Shown here: positions 8,301 through 16,741 of the stretch, piece after piece
How the letters are laid out: the number at the start of each line of letters is the position of its first letter
Numbering within the stretch: position 1 is the first letter of the stretch
Source: a virus
IMG/VR virus record: IMGVR_UViG_3300049914_000191
Span: 1 to 33,686 of that record
Length of the DNA stretch: 33,686 nt
Reading direction: 5' to 3' (one strand)
Program-made: the position numbers and the translations under genes
The notes under the pieces: model-generated
Told to the model about the DNA's origin: nothing
Database searches by the model: none
What the model saw: only the letters and a program-made list of their open reading frames with translations

Positions 8301-8468
8301 AAAAGCAATAATGCTACGGATATAGTGATCGCACCACGCCAGGCCACGGTGGATAACGCAGCTGTAGCGACAGGGCTTTATGACCTGTATCCATTAAATG
8401 CACCATTGACGATCAGCATAGCACAGGCAGATGCATTGACAGCATGCCTAGTGGCAACCATCCGTTGA
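8193..8468 (+). CDS. Chimeric gene: gp10-like start fused to decoration-protein end
   Basis: 91 aa from ATG 8193, with an excellent AGGAGGTGA upstream. Residues 1-36 match the gp10-like protein at 10431 (28 of 36 identical). Residues 36-91 match the end of the decoration protein at 6599-6976 (46 of 56 identical). The frame is open through the join, so a product is likely made, but neither parent domain is complete. It most probably arose by illegitimate recombination when the cargo gene at 8502 entered. It may be a remnant with no function. Confidence 0.75.
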   Translation: MPVRSKLETNGFSEYLERLVQAGKDIDLVADETLAVKSNNATDIVIAPRQATVDNAAVATGLYDLYPLNAPLTISIAQADALTACLVATIR

Positions 8469-8501
8469 TTGGAATTCGATACGATGAGGAGATAGAGAAC
8501 C

Positions 8502-10373
8502 ATGTTGCCGATATTAATTAGAAGTAAAGGAAAATGGCACTGTTTAATTGATTTTTCCATAATACCCGATGGTGCATTGCCGTCTATTTTCACGGGTTCG
8601 ACCTATACGATTGCAACTGGCAAGGCGGTAAACACTCCTACATTTGGTACTGACCTCGTTTCAAATGGTAATATGGAAGCGGGTAATCCTCCGACGGATT
8701 GGGGATCGAATGGTTCAATACTTTCTAGCCAAGCCGATGAGCGCACTGGTGGGAGTGGCACTAAAAGTATGCAGCTTGCAAATGACGGAGCCAATTATGG
8801 TATTGCTTATCAGACCTTTGCGATTGCGGCAGATACTTGGTATTATATTTCTGCCTGGTTGAGAAAAGTAACTGCCGAAGTTAAATTAAGATTGTATGCC
8901 GGCACCTGGCCACCAATCGGTTCGCACGTTACAACGACGGATTGGACGAATGTATTTGCAGTGAGGCGCGGAGAACCGAACAGCTCTATATATACCGAGA
9001 ACCAGGACAATACAAACGGGCATACTGCAAGGGCGGATGACATTTCGGTAAAACCAATTACGGCAGCAACATTATTTAGTACACGCAAGGTCTCAAATCT
9101 GGTCGGTAAAATAAAAGCTCCCTGGACAATCATAGCGGCGACTCAAGCAGGCGTAGTCGGTTGGCTTGATAGTCAATCTAATCCTTTGTATTTTATTATA
9201 GCTTACCATGATGGGACAAACGCTGTTTTGGAGAAATGTGTCAATGGTACATATACCACATTGATTAATCAGATTGCGACTTATGGCTCAACCAAAAAAG
9301 TTGAGATAAGGAAAGTAGCAGCTACTACATATCAATTGTGGTATGGGGATGTTCAAATTGCAGCCGACCAGACGATATCAGATGCAGGCATTATTAGTAA
9401 TCAATATTTCGGACTATTCTCGACATACAGCGGAAATGGATGCGGAGGGTTAGAAGTGCTCCCTTTTGATGGAACTGGCGCAAATCCCGCCAACTCCTAT
9501 AATCCTAATACGGCGAGTGCATCAAATGCAGTTGCTCCTCTAAACACGCCGACCAGTGACACCAGTGGTGAGGCAGCCCATCCAGATGTTTATGATGCGG
9601 GATTAGGGCATACTTGGAATGGATATCGTTATTGGATGGCGATGACACCATTTCCCAATGATTTACCGACTTACGAATTTCCTGAAATACTTGCCTCAAA
9701 TGATAATGTAACATGGGTTGTGCCCGCAGGATTAACTAATCCGATTGATACACAATCTGGTGCAGAATTTGCCGACCCCGACCTAATTATGGATGGAACT
9801 ACATTGTGGTGTATATATTATGGCGATTTAGGCGGAGGGGTAACAAATATATTGGCCAAATATTCATCTGATGGTGTTAACTGGAGTGCTCGGCAAACAT
9901 TAGTGACTGTTATTTATCCGGCAGGAGCATCTCCAGCCATCGTCAAATATGGTAGTGAATGGTTAATGTTTACGACTGGGGGTGGAACTACGAATGAGTT
10001 GATTCGCAGAACAGCAAGCACATTGGCGGGGCCGTGGAGCGCACCTGTCGTTTGCAGTGTTCCTACACCCAATAATCGCTATATTTGGCATCAAGATGTT
10101 ATCAATGTCGACGGTGTATTATATGGCTTTTTCAATATAAATGGTACTCATATGTATTTTGGGACAAGTGTAGATGGAGGGCTGCATTGGCGCATGTCCG
10201 ATAATCCGATATTGTCTCCTACTGGTGACGATGGCGATTGGGATGGCGGGCAAATATATCGTGGCTCTGCTGTCGCAACAGGAACTGGGTTCGATTTTTG
10301 GTATTCGGCTTGTACTACTCACGCAAGAGTTTGGCGGATTGGGTTTACCACGATTTCTAATATAGAGAGTTAA
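8502..10373 (+). CDS. Carbohydrate-binding / beta-propeller glycosidase-like protein
   Basis: 623 aa, AT-richer than its neighbours. Residues about 45-130 look like a CBM4/9-type sugar-binding sandwich (LVSNGNMEAGNPPTDWGSN, DTWYYISAWLRK). Residues about 190-330 look like a lectin-type beta module. Residues about 345-623 show repeats such as SDGVNWS, ASNDNVTWV and SVDGGLHWR, like GH43/GH32-type or sialidase-like five-bladed propellers. It may bind or trim host-surface glycans. It sits inside the head-tail connector genes, not with tail fibres, and is flanked by duplicated sequence, so it is probably acquired cargo. No catalytic residues can be assigned safely. Confidence 0.6.
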   Translation: MLPILIRSKGKWHCLIDFSIIPDGALPSIFTGSTYTIATGKAVNTPTFGTDLVSNGNMEAGNPPTDWGSNGSILSSQADERTGGSGTKSMQLANDGANYGIAYQTFAIAADTWYYISAWLRKVTAEVKLRLYAGTWPPIGSHVTTTDWTNVFAVRRGEPNSSIYTENQDNTNGHTARADDISVKPITAATLFSTRKVSNLVGKIKAPWTIIAATQAGVVGWLDSQSNPLYFIIAYHDGTNAVLEKCVNGTYTTLINQIATYGSTKKVEIRKVAATTYQLWYGDVQIAADQTISDAGIISNQYFGLFSTYSGNGCGGLEVLPFDGTGANPANSYNPNTASASNAVAPLNTPTSDTSGEAAHPDVYDAGLGHTWNGYRYWMAMTPFPNDLPTYEFPEILASNDNVTWVVPAGLTNPIDTQSGAEFADPDLIMDGTTLWCIYYGDLGGGVTNILAKYSSDGVNWSARQTLVTVIYPAGASPAIVKYGSEWLMFTTGGGTTNELIRRTASTLAGPWSAPVVCSVPTPNNRYIWHQDVINVDGVLYGFFNINGTHMYFGTSVDGGLHWRMSDNPILSPTGDDGDWDGGQIYRGSAVATGTGFDFWYSACTTHARVWRIGFTTISNIES

Positions 10374-10430
10374 TCGAGTAAATATTATCGGAGATCTATT
10401 ATGACATCTAATATCTATAAGGATTGAATA

Positions 10431-10538
10431 ATGCCAATCCGATATAGGCTGGAGACAAAGGGATTTAGCGAATACCTGGAGCGCCTGGTGCAGGCAGGAA
10501 AAGATGTCGATGTGGTGGCGGATGAAGCCCTGGCAGCC
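10431..10538 (+). repeat. Diverged direct repeat, copy 2 (native gp10-like 5' end)
   Basis: Counterpart of 8193-8300. This copy continues into a full-length gp10-like gene, so it is the probable original. Confidence 0.8.
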
Positions 10539-10832
10539 GGAGGGGATGTGTTATTGGATGGAATGCTGCGGAGAGTGCCAAGGAAGACAGGCAACCTGGC
10601 TAACCACCTGGAGCGGACCGAGCCGGAGAGGGATGGGAACTTCCATTCGGTTATGGTGGGTCTTTCCAGGACTGCAGATTCGAACACAGCCCGATATGGA
10701 GGTGCCCAGGAATTCGGGACCAGCAGCATGCCGGCGCATCCATATATCCGACCGGCAATCGACGAGGATATGCGCTCAGCACGAGCGGCAATGAAAGCAA
10801 TCTTTGAAAATTTCTTAGGTGGTAAATTGTGA
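10431..10832 (+). CDS. HK97 gp10-like head-tail protein
   Basis: 133 aa from ATG 10431. N-terminal helical part (GFSEYLERLVQAGKDVDVVAD), central VPRKTGNLANHL motif, and the family's C-terminal GGAQEFGTSSMPAHPYIRPAID segment are all present. These proteins join the tail to the connector. This is the intact copy; a partial copy of its 5' end starts at 8193. The stop overlaps the next gene's GTG. Confidence 0.85.
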   Translation: MPIRYRLETKGFSEYLERLVQAGKDVDVVADEALAAGGDVLLDGMLRRVPRKTGNLANHLERTEPERDGNFHSVMVGLSRTADSNTARYGGAQEFGTSSMPAHPYIRPAIDEDMRSARAAMKAIFENFLGGKL

Positions 10833-11176
10833 CTTCGATCTGGGCACGAACTGAGACAGCATTAACCGGGTTAGCCGTGCCGATGGCAGCCAACCAATAT
10901 CTGGTGGCTACCAGCGCAGATCTGCCGGATCGATTTATGGTGTACCAGCTCATCTCGAGCCCACCTGAGCTGCATGCGGATAACGTGGAGAAATATCGCA
11001 CTTACCGGATGCAGGTGACGGTTTGGGACCGAGCCGGGCTGAATAGCCTGCCGGATGTGGCAGGATCAATGGTAGCCGCAGGCTTTTGTCGTGGTCCGAT
11101 ACGCGAATTACCTTATGAGGAATCTACGAGGCATTTCGGATTATCAATGGAATTTCTATACTTAGAAGAGGAGTAG
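10829..11176 (+). CDS. Tail terminator / completion protein
   Basis: 115 aa from GTG 10829, overlapping the gp10-like stop. Pattern is alpha/beta with a strand DRFMVYQLISSPPELHAD and YRMQVTVWDRAGLN, like DUF3168-type tail completion proteins. The place between gp10-like and tail tube genes is the standard slot for the ring that caps the tail tube and stops its growth. Confidence 0.7.
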   Translation: MTSIWARTETALTGLAVPMAANQYLVATSADLPDRFMVYQLISSPPELHADNVEKYRTYRMQVTVWDRAGLNSLPDVAGSMVAAGFCRGPIRELPYEESTRHFGLSMEFLYLEEE

Positions 11177-11183
11177 AAAAAAA

Positions 11184-12092
11184 ATGACAATCAATGCAGA
11201 TGAATATAAAAGTGTGATCGGACTGGATCAGATTTATTTTGCTCTGGTCACAGCAGATACCGCAGCTGCTTACACGGCAGGTACACCGGCAGTATTAGCG
11301 CCTGCAGCTGAGATCTCCATGAAACCGGTCAGCTCGCAGGAGACCCAGTATGCAGATAACCAGGCATATGATGTGTTTGCATCCGAGGCTGAGACCGACA
11401 TGGAGATCACCCTGACGGGTGTACCCAGTGCAACGATCTCCACGCTGCTGGGATCGACCCTCGATGTGGCTTCGGGGCGGGTATATGACAATGGCGGCAC
11501 ACCGCCTTATTGTGCGCTGGGTTTCCGGGCGATGAAATCAAACGGAAAATATCGCTATTACTGGTTCCAGAAGGTGCGCTTCAGCCCACCCGAAGAGGGA
11601 GCAGTCACCAAGGCGGATAAAGCCACGCCCAAGACGATCAAACTGGCGTGCAAGGCGATCAAGACGGTCTATAAGTGGAACCTGGGCAGCGTGACAGACA
11701 GCATTAAGCGTCTGTTTGGTGATGAGGACACGACTAACTTCTCAGCGACCAGCTGGTTCAGCCAGGTGCAGGTGCCGAGCATTTCCGCTCCGTCAGCTCT
11801 TGCGCTGAGCACGAGCGATCCAGCGGATGGTGCGTCTGGTGTGCTGACATCCAAGATCATCACATTAACCTTCAACAATGCTCTTACAGCGGATGCGATC
11901 TACAATGTGACCATTGCCACTGCAGCAGGCGTGCTAAAAGCATGCACGAGTGTCCTGGATGCGACCCTGAAGATCATGACGATCACACCGACCACAGCTC
12001 TTGCTGGTGGTACGACATATCTCATATCGATGGGTGTGACGGATATCTATGGTCAATCGCTGCTGAAGGTGAACGACTTCGCCACGGTATAG
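11184..12092 (+). CDS. Major tail tube protein with C-terminal Ig-like domain
   Basis: 302 aa. Residues about 1-180 resemble siphophage tail tube subunits (early YKSVIGLDQIYFALVTADT, then PVSSQETQYADNQAYDVF and the TDMEITLTGVP strand). Residues about 200-302 are a bacterial Ig-like (Big_5) domain: STSDPADGASGV, then the TLTFNNAL strand and TTYLISMGVTDIYG. Such add-on domains decorate the tail outside and may hold onto host-surface sugars. The tube polymerises around the tape measure. Confidence 0.8.
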   Translation: MTINADEYKSVIGLDQIYFALVTADTAAAYTAGTPAVLAPAAEISMKPVSSQETQYADNQAYDVFASEAETDMEITLTGVPSATISTLLGSTLDVASGRVYDNGGTPPYCALGFRAMKSNGKYRYYWFQKVRFSPPEEGAVTKADKATPKTIKLACKAIKTVYKWNLGSVTDSIKRLFGDEDTTNFSATSWFSQVQVPSISAPSALALSTSDPADGASGVLTSKIITLTFNNALTADAIYNVTIATAAGVLKACTSVLDATLKIMTITPTTALAGGTTYLISMGVTDIYGQSLLKVNDFATV

Positions 12093-12105
12093 AAGAATAG
12101 TTATT

Positions 12106-12129
12106 AGCATTCAGCAATCAGCGGTGAGC
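12106..12129 (+). repeat. AGCxxTCAGCAATCAGC repeat, copy 1
   Basis: 24 bases matching 19854-19877 at 19 or more positions, sharing the core TCAGCAATCAGC. Both copies are intergenic. Short repeats of this kind are often dispersed in bacterial genomes; here they may have come from the host. Confidence 0.5.
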
Positions 12130-12140
12130 TAGAAACTTAC

Positions 12141-12183
12141 CCCCTCCTACCTCCCCCAGATGGCTTTTCATCTGGGGGAGGGG
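12141..12183 (+). repeat. C-rich hairpin element, copy 2 (before tail chaperone gene)
   Basis: CCTCCCCCAGATG (12150-12162), loop GCTTTT, then CATCTGGGGGAGG (12169-12181): a perfect 13-bp stem. It ends a few bases before the AAAAGGA ribosome site of the tail chaperone gene, so it could limit entry or protect the mRNA. The left arm is nearly the same as 3241-3263, inside the portal gene. Confidence 0.75.
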
Positions 12184-12196
12184 AAAAGGATTAAAT

Positions 12197-12523
12197 ATGC
12201 CTATATCAGCCCCATTAAAGATCACTCTTTATGATCCAGAGACAAATGAGGTTAAAAAAGAATTCTCGCGCTCATTTGTACCTTGGAGGATATTAAAAAA
12301 GGCGATCCAGCTCTCCAAGACCCTGGCGAAAATTGACCGGGAAGATATCACTGAGGATGACATCGATGCGATCGCCGGCCTGGTCGTCGATGTTTTCGGG
12401 GATCAGTTCACGGTCGCTGAGTTAAATGACGGAGCTGACCTGTCCGAAATGATGACAGTGCTCCAGTCGATCATCTCGAAAGCTGAGGGCATGGTCCCAA
12501 ACGCTCCCCCCAGGGAGATGTAA
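12197..12523 (+). CDS. Tail assembly chaperone, short form (gpG-like)
   Basis: 108 aa, read in the zero frame to TAA 12521. Starts ATG 12197 after AAAAGGA. Mostly helical: LKITLYDPETNEVKKEFSRS, then an acidic helical segment. Sits between tail tube and tape measure, where lambda gpG-type chaperones lie; these coat the tape measure before the tube assembles. It ends soon after a slippery heptamer that gives a longer form. Confidence 0.8.
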   Translation: MPISAPLKITLYDPETNEVKKEFSRSFVPWRILKKAIQLSKTLAKIDREDITEDDIDAIAGLVVDVFGDQFTVAELNDGADLSEMMTVLQSIISKAEGMVPNAPPREM

Positions 12524-12723
12524 CCGAATCCGATCTCTCCCTGGATAATGATTGGATGGTCGATATGGAGATCAACCTGGTTAAAGCATTCGGTTGGGAT
12601 CTCCATTCGATCGATGAAACAGATATCGAGTCGCTGTTCCCATTTGTGAGCCGCTTTGCAGGGACAGATGAGAAAGTATCGGTGAATAAAAAAGTGTATT
12701 GTGATCAGGTGAATTGGTTATGA
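12197..12723 (+). CDS. Tail assembly chaperone, frameshifted long form (gpGT-like)
   Basis: The -1 frame is open from 12487 to TGA 12721-12723 and encodes a clearly protein-like stretch (LDNDWMVDMEINLVKAFGWD, then LHSIDETDIESLFPFVSRFAG). Slippery site CCCAAAC at 12496-12502 is read C CCA AAC in the zero frame and fits X XXY YYZ exactly. Slipping gives about 175 aa: 102 zero-frame residues plus 73. The -1 frame has no start codon of its own near its beginning and its stop overlaps the tape measure ATG. A second run, CCCCCC at 12506-12511, is a weaker alternative. The long:short ratio is not visible here. Confidence 0.85.
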
Positions 12724-15398
12724 GTGATCAAAATGACCTGAGTGGGAAAATCGGCCTGGATGTCACAGATTTTAAGGCTGCGATCTCATCTATTAATCGA
12801 GATATTCGGGTAGTCGAATCTGGATTTCGGGCCTCAGCTGCGAGTTTGGGTGACTGGTCAAAAAGTGCGAGCGGTCTCGAATCCAGGATGAAAGCCCTCT
12901 CGAGCGAGATCGAGCTGCAGCAAAAAAAGACCGGAGCTCTTAAAAACGAATACGAGAAGGTTGCGAAAGAAAAGGGGAATAATAGTCGGGCAGCTCAAGA
13001 ACTGCAGATCAAGTTAAATAAGGAAAATGAGACCCTGGGGAAGATGCAGGCTGAGCTCAAGGGGACCCAGACCTCCCTCGATAACATGGGGAAAGAGGAA
13101 AAGCAAACAAAGGATAAGACGGAAGATCTGGATAAGTCTGAGAAAAAGGCGACGACCTCGACCAATCAATTTGGATTGGCCATGAAAAATCTGACTGGCC
13201 ATTTAAAGGACGTCGGATCTGGGATAGCTGCAGTAGTTGGACACCTGGCAAAGCTCGCAGCCGGCCTGGCTGTTGGCCTGGTAGCTGCAGCGACCGGAGC
13301 TGCAGTGGCGATCGGGGCTCTGATGGTCAAGTCAGGGGAGTGGGCTGATCAATTTGCCACGCTGTCTGGAGTGACTGGGGTCTCCACGACCAGGCTCCAG
13401 GAACTCGATTATATTGGAAAAAAGCTGGATGTTGATCTCACGACCATGACTGGATCTATGTCGAAAATGATCCGAGCGATCAGCTCAGCGAAGGATGGGA
13501 CCGGACCTGCAGCTGAGGCATTTTCGAGCCTGGGAGTATCGATCAGGGATTCAAGTGGTAATCTCAGGGATTCGGAGGATATCTGGACCGATGCGATCAC
13601 GGCCCTGGGTGGAGTTTCGAATGAGACCGAGCGTGATACCCTGGCTATGACATTATTCGGAAAATCCGCAATGGAGCTTAATCCCCTGATCACGGCCGGC
13701 ACTGAGAAGCTGGCAGCTCTGGCAGATGAGGCCAATCGGGTCGGAGCTGTGATGAGTGAGCAAGATGTCGAGGCATTGGATAAATTCTCCGATTCCTCAG
13801 CTGCAATGGGAAACACAATCAAGGGGATAACTGGACACCTGGCAGCTGCTTTCGCTCCAGCTCTTAACACTGCTTTCACGGCCTTAAATAAATTCCTGGC
13901 CAATCCATCGACACAAAAAGGGCTGGAGAGTTTGAGAGATGGAATATCCAGGATCTCGTCGATTATCGTCGCTGCTTTCGGATCTTCGAATCCTTTTGCA
14001 TCAATCTCAGCTGGGATCGATAAGCTGGGATCCGGATCTGGGATCCTCAACGGGATCGGAGATGCCCTGGGGAGGTTTGCTGGGACCTTCGACCGGCTTA
14101 AGGCAGGTTTTAAGTCCGGTGGGATTGGAGGCCTGCTTAAGTCCCTGATCCCAGAGGGAGGGGTCTCTGGGATGCTTTCCGGCCTGGGTGGGACCATCGG
14201 AAAGGTCATGAGTGGGATGCTGACCAGTTTCGCAGCTCAGCCGGCCAAGTTACTCCAGATCGGTTTGGATATAATCCAGGGCCTGGCTTCCGGCTTGCTG
14301 GCTGCCATTCCGGCGTTATTACCAGTGTTCCTGCAGCTGATCACAAGTTTCGTCAATTTCATCACGACAACCCTCCCGACTTTGCTCCAGTTGGGCCTGA
14401 CAGTTGTCCTACAGGTGGCGATGGGGATCATGCAGGCGATCCCACAGCTGATCCCAGTGGTGCTCAAGATGATCACAAGTTTCGTTCAGTTTCTGATCAC
14501 TAATCTGCCGATGATCATCACTGCAGCTCTGCAGATGATCGTCACTCTGGCCAATGGGATCGCCTCAGCATTACCGACCTTAATTCCGACGGTCCTGGGG
14601 ATCATTCCAGTGATCATCGAAACCTTGCTCCAGAATTTGCCGCTGATAATCCAGGCAGCTCTTAACCTGATCATGGCCCTGATCCAGGGAATTATAGCGG
14701 CTCTGCCGATCCTGATCCCTGAGATCCCGAAAATAGTCCAGATGATCGTCGATATTATTGTCGAGAATTTTCCTCTGGTTATTGACACGGCATTAATGTT
14801 AATCACGACGATCGTCACGGCCCTGATCGATAATCTGCCAATGATTGGCAAGGCTGCGATCGATATCATCACGGCACTTCTGGATGGGATAGCAGAGCTG
14901 CTACCAGAGATCATCACTGCAGCTGGAGAGATTATCACGACGATCGTCCAGGCGATCACGAATCTTATCCCGACAGTTCTCCAGGTTGGAAAGGATATCG
15001 TCTCGGGGATCTGGCAAGGAATCCAGGATGCCTGGGCTACTCTGCTTGATAATATGGCCGGTGTGATTAATGGTCTGCCGGATTGGGTGAAGAAGCTGCT
15101 GGGGATTGCAAGCCCCTCCAAGGTATTTGCCGATATTGGCAAGAACATGGCACTTGGATTAGGCGCTGGATTTACCGATTCATACACCAAGATCCAGCAG
15201 CAGATCGGGCAAGCGATCGGAGGGCTATCCAGCCAGACGAGCATGGCGCTCAATGGAAACTATGCTTTTGGTGGCAGGCAGCTGCAGCCAGCAATGGCAC
15301 CGATCAGAATTACGATCCAGGGAGTGCCCGATAAAGAGATGGACATGCGGCGCCTGGCACGCTATGTGGCGACTGAGATCCAGAGGCGACAGACATGA
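12720..15398 (+). CDS. Tape measure protein
   Basis: 892 aa from ATG 12720, which overlaps the frameshifted chaperone stop. Residues about 1-150 are charged coiled coil (SRMKALSSEIELQQKK). A hydrophobic segment at about 170-205 (LAAGLAVGLVAAATGAAVAI) precedes the conserved region WADQFATLSGVTGVSTTRLQ. About 500-770 is a long series of repeated hydrophobic helices with LP-x-LI units. The end has the typical GIASPSKVFADIGKNMALGL motif. By the usual rule of about 0.15 nm per residue, a tail near 130 nm is expected, which fits a siphovirus. Confidence 0.93.
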   Translation: MSDQNDLSGKIGLDVTDFKAAISSINRDIRVVESGFRASAASLGDWSKSASGLESRMKALSSEIELQQKKTGALKNEYEKVAKEKGNNSRAAQELQIKLNKENETLGKMQAELKGTQTSLDNMGKEEKQTKDKTEDLDKSEKKATTSTNQFGLAMKNLTGHLKDVGSGIAAVVGHLAKLAAGLAVGLVAAATGAAVAIGALMVKSGEWADQFATLSGVTGVSTTRLQELDYIGKKLDVDLTTMTGSMSKMIRAISSAKDGTGPAAEAFSSLGVSIRDSSGNLRDSEDIWTDAITALGGVSNETERDTLAMTLFGKSAMELNPLITAGTEKLAALADEANRVGAVMSEQDVEALDKFSDSSAAMGNTIKGITGHLAAAFAPALNTAFTALNKFLANPSTQKGLESLRDGISRISSIIVAAFGSSNPFASISAGIDKLGSGSGILNGIGDALGRFAGTFDRLKAGFKSGGIGGLLKSLIPEGGVSGMLSGLGGTIGKVMSGMLTSFAAQPAKLLQIGLDIIQGLASGLLAAIPALLPVFLQLITSFVNFITTTLPTLLQLGLTVVLQVAMGIMQAIPQLIPVVLKMITSFVQFLITNLPMIITAALQMIVTLANGIASALPTLIPTVLGIIPVIIETLLQNLPLIIQAALNLIMALIQGIIAALPILIPEIPKIVQMIVDIIVENFPLVIDTALMLITTIVTALIDNLPMIGKAAIDIITALLDGIAELLPEIITAAGEIITTIVQAITNLIPTVLQVGKDIVSGIWQGIQDAWATLLDNMAGVINGLPDWVKKLLGIASPSKVFADIGKNMALGLGAGFTDSYTKIQQQIGQAIGGLSSQTSMALNGNYAFGGRQLQPAMAPIRITIQGVPDKEMDMRRLARYVATEIQRRQT

Positions 15399-16741
15399 GC
15401 ATGCAGCTGTATATCATCTATAACTCGATTACACTGGATTTCCAGGCCAATGGCTACAAGCTCATGGATGGCTTCTATCCTGAGACCCCCGATGAAGGCA
15501 TGGAGAGCATCACCGATCAATTTGATATTCTTATCACCGGCAGCTCTGCCAGCGATCTGCGCTCGAAGATCACAGCGGTCCGGCTGGCTTTCGAGCATGC
15601 CAGTCGGCACAAAGAGGATGCCCTGGCTGCCTGGCTTTACTACGACGTGGACAGCAGCGGGGATGCCTGGATGACCAAGCTGCTGGGTGGCAGCGTTATC
15701 TATAATGATAAGCTGGATCGCAACTGGCGGCAGAATAAGGTTGTGGCGACGATTATCGTCGAGCGCAAACCTTATTGGGATGCCAAGGATGAGCTGCAGG
15801 TTCCGCTGACCAATGGGAATGGCACGAATGATATCAGTGGATTGACGGTTTATAACCATGACGATGCTGGTACAAGCCCAGCGCATGATAATTGGGTCGA
15901 GATTGCTGCGGCGGATGTTCTGGGGGATCTACCAGGACCGACCCGTTTGGAAGTATTGAATACCTTTAATGATGTTAAAAAACTTGGGACCTTATGGATC
16001 GGTCAGAATTGGACTGATCCAGCCAATTTCAGCCATATCTTAGAGGCTGAAGACGCGTCAGGTGGATCGGATATCGGATCCGCGGCATGTTCAGGAGCAT
16101 ATTATAGCGAATATGCACTGGGTTCAGGCTCAGAAGTCGATATGTTCACCTGGACCTTAAGTGATAGCTTCCTGGATGCATGCCAGGGGCAATATTATAA
16201 ATTCCTTGCGCGGTTTTTTATAGGAGATCCGCCCAATGTGAAATTCAGGATCAAGTTGAAATATAACGCGGTAACGGTTTGGCAATCTGGACAGGTGACT
16301 TTGGACCAGAGCCGGGGATTGCAGATCCGGGATATGTTCACCTTGAGATTGCCTCCCTGGCTGCCCGGTCAGACAAATCTATCAGCCTTGAGCATGGTCC
16401 TGGTTGGCCAGCAAAGCACAGGATCTCCAATCAATGTGGATCTCGATTTCCTACAAGTAACTCCGCTAGATGGTTGGCGGATGCTCGAATGTGCCGGATA
16501 TGGGATAAGCTACACCGAAAGACTGATCGACGATGGGGTGAATGGGTATATCTATGTTGACAATGGAGCTGGTGACAATAAGATCGGGGACTTTGCTGGA
16601 TATGGCAATCCGATCGCACTCTATCCCGGGAAGAAACAACGCCTGTATTTCCTGATGCATACTACATCAATGGATGTAGCAGAAATCCTTCGAACGATCT
16701 CCGTGAAGCTTTATTATCACCCCCGAAGACGGACCCTATGA
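15395..16741 (+). CDS. Distal tail protein (Dit-like), enlarged
   Basis: 448 aa from ATG 15395, overlapping the tape measure stop. The N-terminal part (GFYPETPDEGMESITDQFDI, DLRSKITAVRLAFEHASRHK) resembles Dit/phage tail family belts and the C-terminal part contains jelly-roll-like strands (YKFLARFFIGDPPNVKFRIK, LDLDFLQVTPLDGWRMLECA-type region). The middle could be a carbohydrate-binding insert, as in evolved Dits. It would form the ring joining tube and tip. Assignment rests on order and general pattern. Confidence 0.65.
   Translation: MSMQLYIIYNSITLDFQANGYKLMDGFYPETPDEGMESITDQFDILITGSSASDLRSKITAVRLAFEHASRHKEDALAAWLYYDVDSSGDAWMTKLLGGSVIYNDKLDRNWRQNKVVATIIVERKPYWDAKDELQVPLTNGNGTNDISGLTVYNHDDAGTSPAHDNWVEIAAADVLGDLPGPTRLEVLNTFNDVKKLGTLWIGQNWTDPANFSHILEAEDASGGSDIGSAACSGAYYSEYALGSGSEVDMFTWTLSDSFLDACQGQYYKFLARFFIGDPPNVKFRIKLKYNAVTVWQSGQVTLDQSRGLQIRDMFTLRLPPWLPGQTNLSALSMVLVGQQSTGSPINVDLDFLQVTPLDGWRMLECAGYGISYTERLIDDGVNGYIYVDNGAGDNKIGDFAGYGNPIALYPGKKQRLYFLMHTTSMDVAEILRTISVKLYYHPRRRTL

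Noticed and set aside
13409-14209. Long minus-strand reading frame (266 aa) inside the tape measure gene
   Set aside because: Mirror of the plus-strand codon bias; no ribosome site and Pro/Ser/Ile-rich nonsense composition.
13900-15100. Possible CRISPR-like or tandem DNA repeats in the tape measure
   Set aside because: The repeated units are protein-level (LPxLI helices) with variable spacing and no constant direct repeat or spacers. No CRISPR array is seen anywhere in the window.
14486-15253. Long minus-strand reading frame (255 aa) opposite the tape measure repeats
   Set aside because: Its Ile/Ser/Ala repeats reflect the antisense of the hydrophobic repeats; no signals.
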